Assembly (NCBI GenBank): GCA_004293295.1
Contig: RDYC01000276.1
Location: 1-8,714 of the forward strand
Direction of reading: 5' to 3'
Source of the DNA: Bacteroidota bacterium
GTDB taxonomy: Bacteria > Bacteroidota > Bacteroidia > UKL13-3
DNA length: 8,714 nt
The translations under genes and the position numbers were made by a program. Each line of letters starts with the position of its first letter. The first letter of the stretch is position 1. Under the pieces are notes generated by a model. It was given only the letters and a program-made list of their open reading frames with translations, searched no databases and was not told the origin of the DNA. Positions 1-6,128 of this stretch are shown in pieces.

Positions 1-1
1 T

Positions 2-832
2 GTTGTTGATAGCCTATTTAGATTGGTGTCGGTTCATAACTTATATCAAAGTTCAATTTCTTCTTTTCAAGCTAAAAGGTTAAGTAATCCTTTTTTTACC
101 AATAGAGGAGGTGGAGATGGAAAAAGTCAATACCTCATTCAAAACACTTTTAACGAGGAAAATGGAAAAATACAAGGTGAGGGCGTTGTTGAATTCAATG
201 ATTTCTTTGATGTTTCTGACAAAGGCTATGGATTTTTACTTGATGATAAGGAAGATAAGGTATTAACAAAATCAATCCGACTTTTTTTAAGAGGTGATCA
301 AGATACGATTCCAGATCGTATGAAGAAGTCCCTTATATTTACCAAAAAGGAGTTCAAGGGGCAATTCCATTATGTTCAAAAAGTAATAGAAGCTGGATAT
401 TATAGAATTGCTTGCACCAAAAGCAATTATTTGTTGTACAATAATTCTTACCATGACGGATTAAAATTTTTAGATCCTAGTTTTAACGAGAGAGATACCA
501 ATATTTTTAAGCGACAGGTTGATCAGGTGTTTGCCAATGATGAAGCATTTTATATCAAAAATGTTTCCGGATTGTTTCAAACAAAAGACGGTACTACTTT
601 TTTAAATGTTACCAGCACGTTTAAGCCAAGGTGTTTACTAGCGAGCAATTTGATGTTTGGTATAAACAACCATAAACCTTGTGTTTTTAATTTAACCACT
701 AAAGCTTTTACCTATTTGCCTAAAGATGGATTACCGAACGTCTATTTGGTTGATCATGGTAATGTAATTGCGTTTAAGAACAATATTGTATGGTTTACCA
801 ATCAAGGTGTTTATCAAATAAAGTACCGGTAG
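2..832 (+). CDS. C-terminal part of a beta-rich, possibly propeller-type protein (5' end outside window)
   Basis: The reading frame is open from the first complete codon at base 2 (Val-Val-Asp-Ser-Leu-Phe-Arg) through 276 residues to TAG, so the true start lies left of the window. The internal TTG at 23 is not a convincing start. I do not recognise the family with certainty. The sequence is rich in aromatic and beta-forming residues. Its last 40 residues read like a propeller blade of the two-component-regulator (Reg_prop) kind: a DGLPN motif, a hydrophobic strand, then NNIVWFTNQGVYQIK, close to the family's 'iWi.T..Gv..i' ending. On that basis it may be the end of a sensor or surface propeller protein. 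No kinase, membrane segment or T9SS tail is visible. The stop comes straight after the blade, and protein-like sequence continues in other frames (833-936), so the 3' end may be frameshifted. Composition is AT-rich, by eye more so than the genes at the right of the window. Confidence 0.6.
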   Translation, partial: VVDSLFRLVSVHNLYQSSISSFQAKRLSNPFFTNRGGGDGKSQYLIQNTFNEENGKIQGEGVVEFNDFFDVSDKGYGFLLDDKEDKVLTKSIRLFLRGDQDTIPDRMKKSLIFTKKEFKGQFHYVQKVIEAGYYRIACTKSNYLLYNNSYHDGLKFLDPSFNERDTNIFKRQVDQVFANDEAFYIKNVSGLFQTKDGTTFLNVTSTFKPRCLLASNLMFGINNHKPCVFNLTTKAFTYLPKDGLPNVYLVDHGNVIAFKNNIVWFTNQGVYQIKYR

Positions 833-936
833 CGGTATTTTGCACCACACGCTGGAGAAATACTTTAAGAACATATGACTTTATTACCAATGAAGATGGA
901 GACCATGAAGCTATTATTAATAGCTCAGCAGAATAG
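833..936 (+). pseudogene. Possible out-of-frame 3' continuation of the upstream gene
   Basis: After the TAG at 830-832 the next frame reads SGILHHTLEKYFKN (831-872) before a stop at 876. The third frame then reads YDFITNEDGDHEAIINSSAE (874-933) and ends in TAG at 934-936. Two frame changes in the same direction would join these to the upstream protein, ending 7 bp before the lipoprotein start at 944, a natural operon spacing. This may be a decaying 3' end, two sequencing errors, or chance open frames. The amino-acid composition looks coding, but no homology can be tested here. Confidence 0.3.
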
Positions 937-943
937 TTATTCA

Positions 944-1543
944 ATGATGTTTTTTTGTAAGAAGCTAATAATTTGTGTGGCAATTCTGGGCTTGGCATCT
1001 TGCAAGGGGTTAGGCCAAATTGAAAAGGTTAATATCCAAGACGAAACCAATGGATTGGTTTTATCAACTAACAACCTATCTTCACACAAGCCGGCACTTG
1101 GTGATTCTATCATGTTCGAGATTAATGGTGAAAAACTCAAAAGACATTTAGAACAAAACAAGGCGGTATGGCTTCATTTTGTTTATAGCAGGTTGTGTGC
1201 CGATGCTGAAATTTATGATTGTGAGACATACAAAGAACTGAACGAAAAATATCGAGACAAAATTTCCTATGTTATGGTTACGGAAATTGCTCACAGCAAC
1301 TTGGCTCGAGAATTAAAAAAGGGATGTAAACTTGTTGGATATCACACTTACGTTGATGATAAAAAAAGGGTACACAATGAAGTGAAAGCGCTAAGAAAAT
1401 TGAAAAAAGAAGTTTTTGGTTTTGAAAACAATGACACATTAATGATCCAAACAAACTATTTAATCATTAACAATCAAATTGTCTATGCCTCAGATCAAAC
1501 TTTGGACAGAGGGAAAATAGAAGTGATACTAAATAAATTATAA
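944..1543 (+). CDS. Lipoprotein with thioredoxin-like outline, active-site CXXC absent
   Basis: This 199-residue protein has a clear lipoprotein signal: basic KK at 6-7, a hydrophobic stretch, and lipobox LASC with the acylated Cys at residue 20. I chose the tandem ATG at 944/947 because it puts the signal at the N-terminus; the in-frame ATG at 875 would add 23 residues before it. The mature part has a strand ending in WLHFVYSRLC (76-85), where a thioredoxin would carry its CXXC, and a late strand NYLIINNQIVYASD (171-184) like the cis-Pro/beta-hairpin region. Cysteines are at 85, 93 and 128, with no CXXC pair. I infer a divergent or redox-inactive thioredoxin-like domain anchored in a membrane facing the periplasm; an unrelated alpha/beta fold is possible. 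It follows the partial gene closely and may be co-transcribed with it. No convincing Shine-Dalgarno is seen. Confidence 0.75.
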   Translation: MMFFCKKLIICVAILGLASCKGLGQIEKVNIQDETNGLVLSTNNLSSHKPALGDSIMFEINGEKLKRHLEQNKAVWLHFVYSRLCADAEIYDCETYKELNEKYRDKISYVMVTEIAHSNLARELKKGCKLVGYHTYVDDKKRVHNEVKALRKLKKEVFGFENNDTLMIQTNYLIINNQIVYASDQTLDRGKIEVILNKL

Positions 1544-1576
1544 AAATTTCCCCTCAATATCTATTCATCCGTGTGA

Positions 1577-1591
1577 ACGAGGATTCCTCGT
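1577..1591. repeat. Perfect short hairpin, REP-like
   Basis: ACGAGG-ATT-CCTCGT is a perfect 6-bp stem with a 3-nt loop in the convergent intergenic region, 34 bp past the lipoprotein stop. It lacks a following T-run, so it is not a textbook terminator in either direction. The GC-rich stem in AT-rich surroundings resembles short palindromic repeats dispersed in Bacteroidota genomes, but copy number cannot be judged from one window. Confidence 0.4.
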
Positions 1592-1608
1592 CAAATACCT
1601 TAAGTTTT

Positions 1609-1699
1609 GTTTTTAACAAGCTGTGCGGATAAGGGCTTAGTTTGCGCAAACAATATTAAGAAATAAGCCCACAGCCAACAAAAGCATTTGGAAGCTTTT
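1609..1699. other. Structured convergent intergenic element with nested inverted repeats
   Basis: Several inverted repeats nest here. GCTGT (1620-1624) can pair with ACAGC (1671-1675), GGGCTTA (1633-1639) pairs with TAAGCCC (1664-1670), and the apical loop holds the perfect palindrome GTTTGCGCAAAC (1640-1651). An outer T-run (from 1610) can pair with the A-run of AAAAGC (1680-1685), which alternatively pairs with GCTTTT (1694-1699). The element lies between convergent genes ending at 1543 and 1737, so bidirectional transcription termination is the simplest role. A structured RNA or a recombination-site remnant are alternatives. Confidence 0.4.
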
Positions 1700-1736
1700 C
1701 AGGCGCATAGGATGGTAACAATAGTGTTCTTTAAAA

Positions 1737-2480
1737 TTATTTAACCGTTTTTCTGGTAATAATGAGAACAAAACCAACATTCCAGCTAAGATTACCCGAT
1801 AATGTTATCTCTTTATTCTCTGGATTTGAATTGGTTACCTCACCTCTGGTTGAGCTCGATTTAATGGTTAATGTTTGTTTATTATACCCGAAACCTATTG
1901 ATGAATTAAAAGCAAGGTTTTCAGTTATAAAGTGATTTAATCCAATTAATGCTTCTCCGGAAATAAATTGTGACTTCCAAGAACTGTTAAAAGTAGAAGT
2001 TACATTACCAGCCGCATCATAAGATGTAGATTGATTAGTTCTGTATATATCTATACTTCTACCAATGCCTAACTGCCCATAAAATCTACTCTTTGCATTT
2101 TTGGTAAAATAGTATCTCATAAACGGACTATACCCAATGCGCGCGGCACTAAATACCCCATCATTTGATTTCGTGCCATCATTTCGATATGATGCAGACC
2201 AGTTTGATTGGTGACTCATTGCTACTGTTGAACCGACCACCAAATCATCGGTAACAAATAAACCTATCCTTGGGAATAGTGAAATATTATAACCCCAATT
2301 CTTCGATTTATTTCCACCAAAACCGCCTTCCCGGTCATTTCTATTACTAGATAGGCTTATATTTCCAAGATTTCCTTCAATAAGCAGGTTCCCTTTCTTG
2401 GTTTGAGACTTCACCGTTTGTGGAGTCAATAGCATAAGCAAACCTATTATTGCTAGATTTAAAATTTGGAGGTGTTTCAT
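1737..2480 (-). CDS. Outer-membrane beta-barrel protein
   Basis: This 247-residue protein has a Sec signal peptide (MKHLQ, hydrophobic residues 8-19, probable cleavage at KS|Q around residue 25). The rest is alternating amphipathic strands rich in Gly, Asn, Ser and aromatics, for example GYSPFMRYYFTKN, FYGQLGIGRSIDIY and LAFNSSIGFGYN, with long Ser/Asn/Thr turns. That pattern, and phrases such as 'FVTDDLVVGSTVAMS' and 'HFITENLAFNSSIGFGY', are typical of 8-10-strand OmpA/OmpW-like 'outer membrane beta-barrel' proteins of Bacteroidota. The specific function is unknown; structural, porin-like or adhesion roles are all possible. The barrel seems to end just before a basic C-terminal tail (ITRKTVK). 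It stands alone, over 400 bp from alkB upstream and converging with the lipoprotein gene. A TAATTTG sequence on the minus strand at 2555-2561 could be a degenerate -7 element, but I would not rely on it. Confidence 0.8.
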   Translation of the reverse strand: MKHLQILNLAIIGLLMLLTPQTVKSQTKKGNLLIEGNLGNISLSSNRNDREGGFGGNKSKNWGYNISLFPRIGLFVTDDLVVGSTVAMSHQSNWSASYRNDGTKSNDGVFSAARIGYSPFMRYYFTKNAKSRFYGQLGIGRSIDIYRTNQSTSYDAAGNVTSTFNSSWKSQFISGEALIGLNHFITENLAFNSSIGFGYNKQTLTIKSSSTRGEVTNSNPENKEITLSGNLSWNVGFVLIITRKTVK

Positions 2481-2649
2481 CTTGTTATGTTTAATAATTA
2501 ATGGTTAAAGGATACTAGTAATTGATTTACGCTGTAATTAACCTTGTTTGCTACAAATTATTGTCTGTGTGGCAATATTTATGCCAAACAATAGTACTAT
2601 TAAATTAAAAAGTCTCGCCTATTACCCCCCTCGCTGCCACGAACCGATT

Positions 2650-2668
2650 GCACGATTGTATCGCGTGG
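2650..2668 (+). repeat. Left copy of inverted 19-mer, within bulged hairpin 2637-2668
   Basis: The sequence is GCACGATTGTATCGCGTGG. It overlaps a hairpin in which CCACG (2637-2641) pairs with CGTGG (2664-2668) and CGAT (2645-2648) pairs with ATCG (2660-2663), with a 3-nt one-sided bulge (AAC) and an 11-nt loop. A bulged GC-containing stem is a common REP feature. Confidence 0.6.
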
Positions 2669-2767
2669 TTTTAGCATCTCCATTTTTTTGATTTCTATCA
2701 CTGCTGTTTCCAGAGATTGGTTTTCTATTTAGTTGAACCAAGTTAAAAAATTATTTTTAAACCTATT

Positions 2768-2800
2768 AAAAAACGCTACTCACCTCTTGTGGAGTTTTTG
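2768..2800 (-). terminator. Possible terminator of the terC-alkB operon
   Basis: On the minus strand, CTCCAC-AAGAG-GTGAG forms a short stem with one bulged base. After a 5-nt TAGCG spacer comes a run of six T. It lies about 85 bp past the alkB stop. The stem is weak, so the call is tentative; the same bases are part of the putative REPIN interior. Confidence 0.3.
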
Positions 2801-2836
2801 AATACAATCATAACCGTATTTGTTTGGTTGTTTATG

Positions 2837-2855
2837 CCACGTGATACAATCGTGC
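2837..2855 (-). repeat. Right copy of inverted 19-mer
   Basis: On the minus strand this reads GCACGATTGTATCACGTGG, identical to the left copy except A for G at position 14. Similarity fades outside the 19 bp. Confidence 0.6.
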
Positions 2856-2882
2856 GACAGCAATGTTTATAGGCAGAATTCT

Positions 2883-3491
2883 CTAAACATTCATCATCCT
2901 AAACGTTAAATTTACCCTTGGTTGGGTTACTTTTTTGGTTGGGGGAAGCCTGTGCAGCCAATGGGTTTGGGTGGTATCTTTCATTACCAATAAGCTGCCG
3001 TGTTCAAGTATGATGGAAATTGTTTCGTTGGTGGTTTTATGTTTAAAGGCAAATTTTCTTTCTGCGCCTAAACTTAATGATGCAATCGCTCCATTTTTTT
3101 TGAGTTCTTTTTCCCCATCACTGTGCCAAGCCATGCCTTCATCGCCTGTATGGTATAAGTTCATCAAGCAAGAGTTAAACTGTTCACTTGTTTTTTCTTC
3201 TACAAGTTGTTTTAAGGCCAATAACTCAGGTGTCCAAGGTAAAGCACGCTTAACAATATTAGAGTAGGTGTATTCAAAATCAGTATCGCCATACCAGGCC
3301 ACCTTTCGTTTAGTAATCAGAAGTTTTCCATAAATCATGGCTTGGTCGTTTTTCCAGTCAATGGTTTGCAGCAAGCACTCGTAGTAATTATTGGCTTCTG
3401 ATTGAGCCAGTATTTTACCATAGTAATTTACAATACCATCTTTGGGCAATAAATTTGTAGAACCATCAATTTCATCATTAAATAAGTCCAC
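2883..3491 (-). CDS. alkB: AlkB-family 2-oxoglutarate/Fe(II) dioxygenase (nucleic-acid demethylase)
   Basis: This 202-residue protein is full length for an ALKBH2/3-like bacterial AlkB. In the family, the enzyme uses Fe(II), 2-oxoglutarate and O2 to remove alkyl groups such as 1-methyladenine and 3-methylcytosine from DNA or RNA. The iron ligands are visible as HSD (His123, Asp125) and His180 in WLHRLP. The 2-oxoglutarate arginines are Arg192 and Arg198 in PRVNLTFR. Other hallmarks are NSCLMNLYHTGDEGMAWHSD, IASLSLGAERKF and the HGSLLVM strand. The start is GTG at 3489-3491: an in-frame TGA lies six codons upstream, no ATG lies between, and the resulting MDLFND...NLLPKDG N-terminus fits the family. 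It is the last gene of the minus-strand series, 22 bp after the DUF2490 gene, so it probably depends on an upstream operon promoter; no adaptive-response ada gene is nearby. Confidence 0.93.
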   Translation of the reverse strand: MDLFNDEIDGSTNLLPKDGIVNYYGKILAQSEANNYYECLLQTIDWKNDQAMIYGKLLITKRKVAWYGDTDFEYTYSNIVKRALPWTPELLALKQLVEEKTSEQFNSCLMNLYHTGDEGMAWHSDGEKELKKNGAIASLSLGAERKFAFKHKTTNETISIILEHGSLLVMKDTTQTHWLHRLPPTKKVTQPRVNLTFRMMNV

Positions 3492-3513
3492 GTTACTTTT
3501 ATTGAATCAATTG

Positions 3514-4236
3514 TTAATTGTCTTTTAAGTCAGTATCACTTTCCGTGTTTTTTGTTCTTTTTGCAAACAACTCAAAAAACAACCCAATTTGTAAAAAGTC
3601 TCGGCCTGTTTCATCGTTTATTTTGTAATCAAATTGGTGGAGGTAACCCAACTGTAAAGTTACCATTTTTGATGGTTTATAGTTAAACGACATTAAAGCC
3701 CTGTTTCTTTCAAAGTAAGGCTCATTGTCTGTAAAAAAAAGTTCGTTGCTTGCACTCAACTGAAATGGTTTATAGCCGGCTTTCTCTTTCCCGAAGGGTA
3801 GCGACAAGCCAAGTCGGTAACGAAATCGGTTTCTGTAGCCATTACTGGTAAAGCGAAGTTCTGCCCTGTAACGTTGTTCAACCTTTACTTTTCCTATTTG
3901 TTGCGAAAGCACAAACTGAGGCCACAACCTGAACTCATTGTTATTTTTGGGAAGCACAAAATCGCCACCTTCTTTATAGGTTTGGTAACTTCCTGCGCCT
4001 AAGGTAAACTTAAAATTGGGGTATATTTTATATTGAATCCCGCCTTTGTATTCGTAGTAGTGAAAATGGTTGTAAAACTTTAAAGAGCGTAATTGGGCTT
4101 CACCAAAAACAGCCCATTTATCATTTACATGTTGGTTAACATGAATGATGTTCCAACTTCCTAAATCAGCTTGCTGTGCAAAGGTAGCTTGCAATGCAAA
4201 CGTAAGCATAAAAATTGCGCAGGTCAGCTTTTTCAT
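3514..4236 (-). CDS. DUF2490 family outer-membrane barrel protein
   Basis: This 240-residue protein has a signal peptide of about 20 residues (MKKLTCAIF..., cleavage TFA|QQ). The mature part matches the DUF2490 pattern: an early GSWNIIHVNQHVNDKWAVFGEAQLR, NNEFRLWPQF, an arginine-rich EQRYRAELRF/RNRFRYRLGLS pair of strands, and FLQIGLFFEL near the end. The alternating strands indicate a membrane barrel. The family's role is not established. The C-terminal 15 residues are a hydrophilic tail rich in Asp, Lys and Thr, which is unusual for a barrel ending. The start ATG lies 8 bp after the stop of the MscS-type gene, a strong sign of co-transcription. Confidence 0.85.
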   Translation of the reverse strand: MKKLTCAIFMLTFALQATFAQQADLGSWNIIHVNQHVNDKWAVFGEAQLRSLKFYNHFHYYEYKGGIQYKIYPNFKFTLGAGSYQTYKEGGDFVLPKNNNEFRLWPQFVLSQQIGKVKVEQRYRAELRFTSNGYRNRFRYRLGLSLPFGKEKAGYKPFQLSASNELFFTDNEPYFERNRALMSFNYKPSKMVTLQLGYLHQFDYKINDETGRDFLQIGLFFELFAKRTKNTESDTDLKDN

Positions 4237-4244
4237 ATAATGGA

Positions 4245-4754
4245 TTATTTTGCTGATTCCGTTTTTGCAAGCACTGAAATAGACTTTTGAAGCAAGAGTG
4301 AATTGGGTATGGTAATGGTTTCTCCTTCAGCCGTTTTCAAGTGCACAAAAAAATAGGTCAAATCAACAACCTCTCCTTCAAATGGATAATCCTTATCCAG
4401 CACTTTAATCCGGTCTCCAATTTTTAAAGGGTGGTTAAAAAATAGAATAATGCTGGAGGTAATATTTGAGAGCAACGACCACTGGGCAAAAAAAGCGATA
4501 CCTAAGGCCGTAAGAATGGTACTTGCAAATAGTGCAATCTCATGCTGCTTTACTCCCCAAACCACAGCAATTAAAACAAGTGCACCAACGGCATTCAGCA
4601 AGTGAATGGTTTTAATGATGATTTTTCTTCGGGCACGTTGTAGATGAACATTTTTTAAGGTGTTGTTAACAACTGTTTTAGTAACAAAAATGGCAATAAT
4701 GTAAACACCTATAACAATGCCTGTTTCAATAAATTGGATAGAGTAGTTTGTCAT
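4245..4754 (-). CDS. Minimal MscS-type mechanosensitive channel
   Basis: At 169 residues this is a short member of the MscS family, whose channels open under membrane tension to release solutes in osmotic downshock. Predicted membrane segments are about 8-25 and 48-68; a pore-lining TM3-like helix (74-106) includes the small-residue stretch TALGIAFFAQWSLLSN. The beta domain follows (107-155) with the family signature FNHPLKIGDRIKV, EGEVVDL and TIPNSLL. It stops soon after, so the C-terminal alpha/beta cage of E. coli MscS is missing. The frame is intact and its length is common among Bacteroidota MscS proteins, so this is probably a natural short form. It sits 41 bp after terC and 8 bp before the DUF2490 gene. 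Confidence 0.88.
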   Translation of the reverse strand: MTNYSIQFIETGIVIGVYIIAIFVTKTVVNNTLKNVHLQRARRKIIIKTIHLLNAVGALVLIAVVWGVKQHEIALFASTILTALGIAFFAQWSLLSNITSSIILFFNHPLKIGDRIKVLDKDYPFEGEVVDLTYFFVHLKTAEGETITIPNSLLLQKSISVLAKTESAK

Positions 4755-4795
4755 AAGTTAATTAAAAGCGAGAAAGAATGTTAAGTAAATTCTAT

Positions 4796-5488
4796 TTACT
4801 TGTGTTTAACCGTCTTCATTTGTATCACATCTACCAAAAAGGCAAATGCCATCGAGAAGTAAATGTATCCTTTTGGTATGGCAAAATGGAAACCTTCAGC
4901 TATCAGCGATACACCAATCATCATTAAAAAGCACAAAGCAAGTATTTTAAAAGAGGGGTGTTGTCTAATAAACCCGCTAATGGGTTTTGAAGCCACCAGC
5001 ATAATACCTACCGTAACCACCACAGCAGTGTACATTACCCAAAGTTCTTGCACCATACCCACAGCAGTGATGATAGAATCTATGGAAAAGACCAAGTCTA
5101 ATAAAATCACTTCCAATAGCAACCTGCCAAAGCTGCTTTTTGCCGGAACGTGAGGTGTTCCATCATCGGTTGTTTCTGTTTTATGGTAAATTTCTTTGGT
5201 GCTTTTATAAATAAGGAAAAGTCCCCCCATAATTAAAATCAAACCTTTGCCCGAAAAGTCTATTTCAAACAAGTTAAACAAGGTTTGATCCAATTTTAAA
5301 ATCCAGGCAATAAAAGCCAGCAAACATAACCTCATTACCATGGCTAAGCCTAACCCCCAATAACGCAGTTTGTTTTTTTGGTTATCAGGCAGCTTGTCTG
5401 CTAAAATGGAAATAAAAATAATGTTGTCAATGCCAAGAATAATTTCTAGGGCAATTAATGAAAGTAAAGGAATGATAGCTTCTGTCAT
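4796..5488 (-). CDS. TerC family integral membrane protein (probable metal, likely Mn2+, exporter)
   Basis: This 230-residue polytopic protein has about seven hydrophobic helices. It carries both TerC signatures: LEIILGIDNIIFI (14-26, with Glu15, Asp21, Asn22) in the first helix and LLDLVFSIDSIITA (129-142, Asp131, Asp137) in the middle, related by internal duplication. These acidic residues lie in the membrane and are thought to bind the metal. TerC relatives (Alx/MntP-like function, YkoY, YceF) export manganese and help metallate secreted proteins. A polar loop (102-120) splits the halves. The ending EGFHFAIPKGYIYFSMAF is also typical. It is the first gene of the probable terC-mscS-DUF2490-alkB operon, with a good -7 element 32 bp before the ATG. 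The inferred leader is too short for a yybP-ykoY riboswitch. Manganese as substrate is inferred from family only. Confidence 0.92.
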   Translation of the reverse strand: MTEAIIPLLSLIALEIILGIDNIIFISILADKLPDNQKNKLRYWGLGLAMVMRLCLLAFIAWILKLDQTLFNLFEIDFSGKGLILIMGGLFLIYKSTKEIYHKTETTDDGTPHVPAKSSFGRLLLEVILLDLVFSIDSIITAVGMVQELWVMYTAVVVTVGIMLVASKPISGFIRQHPSFKILALCFLMMIGVSLIAEGFHFAIPKGYIYFSMAFAFLVDVIQMKTVKHK

Positions 5489-5520
5489 TTTCGAATTGTT
5501 TAAACCTTTTTTTGTGGCTG

Positions 5521-5528
5521 CAAAATTA
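5521..5528 (-). promoter_or_regulatory. Bacteroidota-type -7 element for the terC operon
   Basis: On the minus strand this reads TAATTTTG, a perfect match to TAnnTTTG, followed by CAGCC as often seen in this phylum. It lies 32 bp before the terC ATG, giving a leader of roughly 25 nt. No clear TTG/TTTG -33 element is found about 20 bp upstream. The only nearby TTG is about 30 bp away. Confidence 0.5.
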
Positions 5529-5717
5529 GGGGTTTATAACAGGATTAAAAGAGAATTGGCAACAATTTACTACAAAGGTGTTAGTTGTTAAAAAGTTATC
5601 CTAAGGTTAAAGGCCTTACAAATTGAATATCATCTTTAAGAAGGGGCAAATCGCTTATTCCTGTTTTTCATCAGTTGGAATTGCTTACTTGATGTTTTGT
5701 TTTCTCACTTAACCCTA

Positions 5718-6128
5718 TTACTTTGCTACCATTTCACACCTTATTCTCTCGGTAATTTGGTAAACATCGGTTTGGTGGGTGCTATAGTATATTTTGGCAA
5801 CTTCGCACTGGCAATTTTCATTCACCAGTGTTACAGATACCAATCTAGGTCCAAGTGCATGGTTTCCTCGTCCCCAATTTGTTTGCCTAAACCCTCTTCT
5901 TTTTAGTTTTTCGGCAAGTTTTACTGTTTCAAGTTCATCTGTTGCAATTTCAAAGACAAGCTTGTCATAAAGGTTTGTAAACTCAATGCCTTCATTGTTC
6001 GACTCTTTTATGACTAAATCAATCATTTGGTCTGTAAAACCGGCACTTGGTTTTGGTTTTTCAACGCAAGAAAAAAACAGGAGTAAATCCATTAAAAATA
6101 GCAGTGTTCTCCTATTCATAGCAATCAT
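5718..6128 (-). CDS. Small lipoprotein of unknown function
   Basis: This 136-residue protein has an N-terminal lipoprotein signal: MNRRTLLFLM, a hydrophobic run and lipobox FFSC with Cys21 as the lipid-attachment residue. Either ATG (6128, or 6119 which removes three residues) would work, and no Shine-Dalgarno decides between them. An Asp (residue 14) interrupts the hydrophobic core, which is unusual and lowers confidence slightly. The mature part has a charged helix (EIATDELETVKLAEKLKRRGF), then a beta-rich half with a NCQC motif and a last Cys four residues from the end. I do not recognise the family. It follows the RDD gene by 77 bp on the same strand and is separated from terC by 229 bp, so it more likely belongs with the RDD gene or stands alone. 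Confidence 0.65.
   Translation of the reverse strand: MIAMNRRTLLFLMDLLLFFSCVEKPKPSAGFTDQMIDLVIKESNNEGIEFTNLYDKLVFEIATDELETVKLAEKLKRRGFRQTNWGRGNHALGPRLVSVTLVNENCQCEVAKIYYSTHQTDVYQITERIRCEMVAK

Larger units (their letters stand above)
2637..2855. mobile_element. Putative REPIN/MITE-like element
   Basis: Two 19-bp sequences (2650-2668 and 2837-2855) face each other in inverted orientation with one mismatch. The DNA between them contains small stem-loops at 2717-2741, 2743-2760, 2769-2799 and 2801-2820 and no gene. Paired inverted REP sequences mobilised in trans by a Y1 (RAYT) transposase, or a MITE with terminal inverted repeats, would look like this. No flanking target duplication is obvious, and no transposase is in the window. 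Confidence 0.4.
2481..2882. other. 400-bp gene-free region
   Basis: No coding frame with plausible composition is visible on either strand. The part next to the barrel gene (2481-2630) presumably carries that gene's promoter. The part from 2631 onward holds the inverted 19-mers, several stem-loops and a possible terminator for alkB, annotated separately. Confidence 0.7.

Noticed and set aside
795..1161. Minus-strand open frames opposite the left genes
   Set aside because: They overlap the lipoprotein gene and the end of the partial gene in the opposite direction, with no start-site context or domain signal.
1609..1685. Integron attC site
   Set aside because: The nested arms and left-hand TTTTAACAAG recall an attC, but no GTTRRRY core is present at the right end, the left core lacks its purine, and there is no integrase or cassette array.
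2935..3267. 110-codon open frame on the plus strand inside alkB
   Set aside because: It is antisense to a well-supported AlkB protein with all catalytic residues and has no recognisable domain.
4863..5153. 96-codon open frame on the plus strand inside terC
   Set aside because: It lies antisense to the TerC gene, whose membrane signatures are intact; the translation shows no protein-family features.
5602..5618. TAAGG/CCTTA hairpin upstream of terC as a regulatory site
   Set aside because: The 5-bp stem with a 7-nt loop lies outside the inferred transcript and is easily expected by chance.
5489..5717. Manganese (yybP-ykoY) riboswitch before terC
   Set aside because: The inferred leader is only about 25 nt, and no GGGGAGTA-like conserved motif appears on the minus strand in this gap.
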